Assembly: GCA_900554495.1 (NCBI GenBank)
Contig: USHR01000103.1
Location: forward strand, 1 to 6,521
DNA length: 6,521 nt
Source of the DNA: an uncultured Collinsella sp.
GTDB lineage: Bacteria > Actinomycetota > Coriobacteriia > Coriobacteriales > Coriobacteriaceae
Direction: 5' to 3'
Numbering within the stretch: position 1 is the stretch's first letter; the number at the start of each line of letters is the position of its first letter. The position numbers and the translations under genes were made by a program. This document shows positions 5,044 through 6,521 of the stretch, in pieces. Below the pieces are notes generated by a model, which was not told the origin of the DNA, did not search any database, and saw only the letters and a program-made list of their open reading frames with translations.

Positions 5044-6521
5044 CTACTTGCGGTGAGCGCGGTAGAACTCGATGAGCGCCTGGGTCGAAGCGTCCTGCTC
5101 GGCCTTGGCGGCGTCGTCATGGAAGGCTGGAGTGATCTGCTTGGCAAGCTGCTTGCCCAGCTCGACGCCCCACTGGTCGTAGGAGTCGATGCCCCAGACC
5201 GTGCCCTCGACAAACGTGATGTGCTCGTACAGGGCGATGAGCTCGCCGAGTGCGAACGGGGTCAACGTGTCGCCAAAGATCGAGGTCGTCGGACGGTTGC
5301 CCTCAAAGCAGCGGGCCGGGACGATCTGCTCGGGCGTGCCCTCGGCGCGCACCTCATCGGCCGTCTTACCAAAGGCGAGCGCCTTGGTCTGGGCCAGGAA
5401 GTTGCCCAGGAACAGCTCGTGCACGTCCTGGCCGCTGTCGGTCGCAGGGTTGGCGGTATTGGCGAAGGCAATGAAATCGGCCGGGACCACCACGGTGCCC
5501 TGGTGCAGCAGCTGGTAGAAGGCGTGCTGACCGTTGGTGCCGGGCTCGCCCCAGAAGATCTCACCGGTGTCGGAAGTCACAGCGCTGCCGTCCCAGCGGA
5601 CGTGCTTGCCGTTGGACTCCATGGTGAGCTGCTGCAGGTAGGCCGGGAAACGATGCAGGTACTGGCAGTACGGCAGCACGGCGTGGCTCTTGGAACCGAA
5701 GAAGTTGACGTACCAGACGTTGAGCAGGCCCATCAGCGCAACGGCATTGTTCTCGAGCGGCGTGTTGCAGAAGTACTCGTCGATAGCGTGGAAGCCCTCG
5801 AGGAACTGCTGGAAGCGCTCGGGACCGAGCACGACGATCAGCGACAGGCCTACGGCGGAGTCAACAGAATAGCGGCCGCCAACCCAGTTCCAGAAACCGA
5901 AGGCGTTGGCAGGGTCGATGCCGAAGGCCTCAACCTTCTCGAGTGCGGTGGAAACGGCGACGAAGTGCTTTGCCACGGCCTCGGCGTTCTGCTCATCGGA
6001 GCCGTCGATGGCGCCCTGGGCCTTGAGCTGCTCGAGCATCCAGGTCTTGACCTCGCGGGCGTTGGTGAGGGTCTCGAGCGTGGTGAAGGTCTTGGAGACG
6101 ATGATCACGAGCGTGGTCTCGGGATCCAGGCCCTTAAGCTTCTCGGCCTGGTCGTTGGGGTCGATGTTGGAGATATAGCGGCAGTCGATACCGGCGTCGG
6201 CATAGGGACGCAGAGCCTCGTAGGCCATGACCGGGCCCAGATCGGAGCCGCCGATGCCGATGGACACCAGGTGCTCGATCTTCTTGCCGGTAACGCCCTT
6301 CCACTCACCGGAGCGCACGCGCTCGGCGAAGGCATACATGCGGTCGAGGACCTCGTGCACGTCGGCGACGACATCCTGGCCGTCGACGATGAGCTGGCCC
6401 CTCTCGGTTGCGGGGCGGCGAAGCGCGGTGTGCAGGACGGCGCGGTCCTCGGTGGTGTTAATGTGCTCGCCGGAGAACATGGCGTCGCGGCGCTCCTCGA
6501 GCTTCACCTCGCGGGCAAGAT
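5044..6521 (-). CDS. pgi: Glucose-6-phosphate isomerase (N-terminus beyond the right edge)
   Basis: This cytoplasmic enzyme interconverts glucose-6-phosphate and fructose-6-phosphate in glycolysis and gluconeogenesis. About 491 codons are visible. The frame stays open to base 6521 (LARE before the GTG codon at 6505-6507), and compared with known enzymes roughly 70 N-terminal residues are missing, so that GTG is not the real start. Counting from it: the phosphosugar-binding loop is GIGGSDLGP (84-92), SKTFTT is 138-143, and the first signature is WVGGRYS with R212. The catalytic-base region is GEPGTNGQH with E321, the ring-opening histidine is H363 in VHELFLGNFLAQ, and the second signature YDQWGVELGK ends at K452. 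All expected catalytic residues are present. The last nine codons and part of the stop codon (5046-5073) form the right copy of the 28-bp repeat, so the gene end serves as an integration site and its terminal codons may be element-derived. Confidence 0.96.
   Translation of the reverse strand, partial: LAREVKLEERRDAMFSGEHINTTEDRAVLHTALRRPATERGQLIVDGQDVVADVHEVLDRMYAFAERVRSGEWKGVTGKKIEHLVSIGIGGSDLGPVMAYEALRPYADAGIDCRYISNIDPNDQAEKLKGLDPETTLVIIVSKTFTTLETLTNAREVKTWMLEQLKAQGAIDGSDEQNAEAVAKHFVAVSTALEKVEAFGIDPANAFGFWNWVGGRYSVDSAVGLSLIVVLGPERFQQFLEGFHAIDEYFCNTPLENNAVALMGLLNVWYVNFFGSKSHAVLPYCQYLHRFPAYLQQLTMESNGKHVRWDGSAVTSDTGEIFWGEPGTNGQHAFYQLLHQGTVVVPADFIAFANTANPATDSGQDVHELFLGNFLAQTKALAFGKTADEVRAEGTPEQIVPARCFEGNRPTTSIFGDTLTPFALGELIALYEHITFVEGTVWGIDSYDQWGVELGKQLAKQITPAFHDDAAKAEQDASTQALIEFYRAHRK
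5046..5073 (-). repeat. 28-bp direct repeat, right copy within the pgi 3' end (putative attR)
   Basis: Identical to 1544-1571. It covers the last nine codons of pgi (encoding IEFYRAHRK) plus the first base of the stop codon. Beyond 5073 the sequence continues as normal pgi coding sequence, whereas the left copy diverges. Restoring the coding sequence across the repeat explains why integration here does not destroy the gene. Confidence 0.85.

Larger units (their letters stand above)
1544..5045. mobile_element. Putative integrated element of about 3.5 kb at the pgi 3' end (no integrase seen)
   Basis: The segment is bounded by a 28-bp direct repeat made of the pgi 3' end, which leaves pgi intact on the right and a detached tail on the left. 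This is the typical footprint of tyrosine-recombinase integration into a gene end. Its three genes run opposite to pgi, deoC and the HAD gene. One encodes a TraG/VirD4-type ATPase, a family centred on conjugative and mobilisable elements. No integrase, excisionase, relaxase, replication gene or transposase is visible. That fits a cis-mobilisable element or integrated satellite relying on enzymes in trans, or an internal deletion of a larger element. The boundaries are inferred from the repeats; the cargo could alternatively be a stable genomic island. Confidence 0.7.

Noticed and set aside
5189..6178. Plus-strand open frames opposite pgi
   Set aside because: They are antisense to a clearly conserved isomerase and have no motif or start signal.
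1..6521. CRISPR array, tRNA or rRNA gene, insertion sequence
   Set aside because: I saw no regularly spaced repeats, no tRNA-like cloverleaf at the element ends (the attachment gene is pgi) and no transposase or terminal inverted repeats.

Overview
The window looks like chromosomal DNA from a GC-rich, strongly Shine-Dalgarno-using Gram-positive bacterium. My best guess is a gut Coriobacteriia member such as Collinsella. This rests on the protein style, GC-rich third positions, AAGGAGG-type ribosome binding sites and a VirD4-like ATPase resembling those of anaerobic Gram-positive conjugative elements. It is not proven from sequence alone.

Backbone. Three housekeeping genes lie on the minus strand. 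Reading in their direction they are: pgi (glucose-6-phosphate isomerase, cut by the right edge of the window), deoC (a divergent class I deoxyribose-phosphate aldolase, 492-1166) and a Cof-type HAD phosphatase (cut by the left edge). A strong hairpin terminator lies downstream of the pgi stop.

Insertion. Between pgi and deoC sits a segment of about 3.5 kb (1544-5045) whose genes run the other way. It is bounded by a perfect 28-bp direct repeat. One copy (5046-5073) is the 3' end of pgi. The other (1544-1571) is a detached copy of the same end beside deoC. Each repeat is followed, on the deoC side, by a near-identical terminator hairpin (1481-1510 and 4981-5010). This is the layout left by site-specific integration into the 3' end of a protein gene, with attL and attR preserved. 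I see no integrase or relaxase inside, so the segment is either mobilised in trans or is the remnant of a larger element.

Cargo. The segment carries a long, partly structured and then C/A-rich untranslated leader, followed by three genes. These are an unrecognised 296-residue protein, a ClpP-fold serine protease with its full Ser-His-Asp triad, and a soluble TraG/VirD4-type hexameric ATPase without transmembrane segments. The protease and ATPase genes overlap by 8 bp, so they are probably translationally coupled and may work as a pair. A protease joined to a HerA/VirD4-like motor in a compact island at an integration hotspot is the best candidate here for an undescribed system, possibly defence or element-transfer related. 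That function is inference only.
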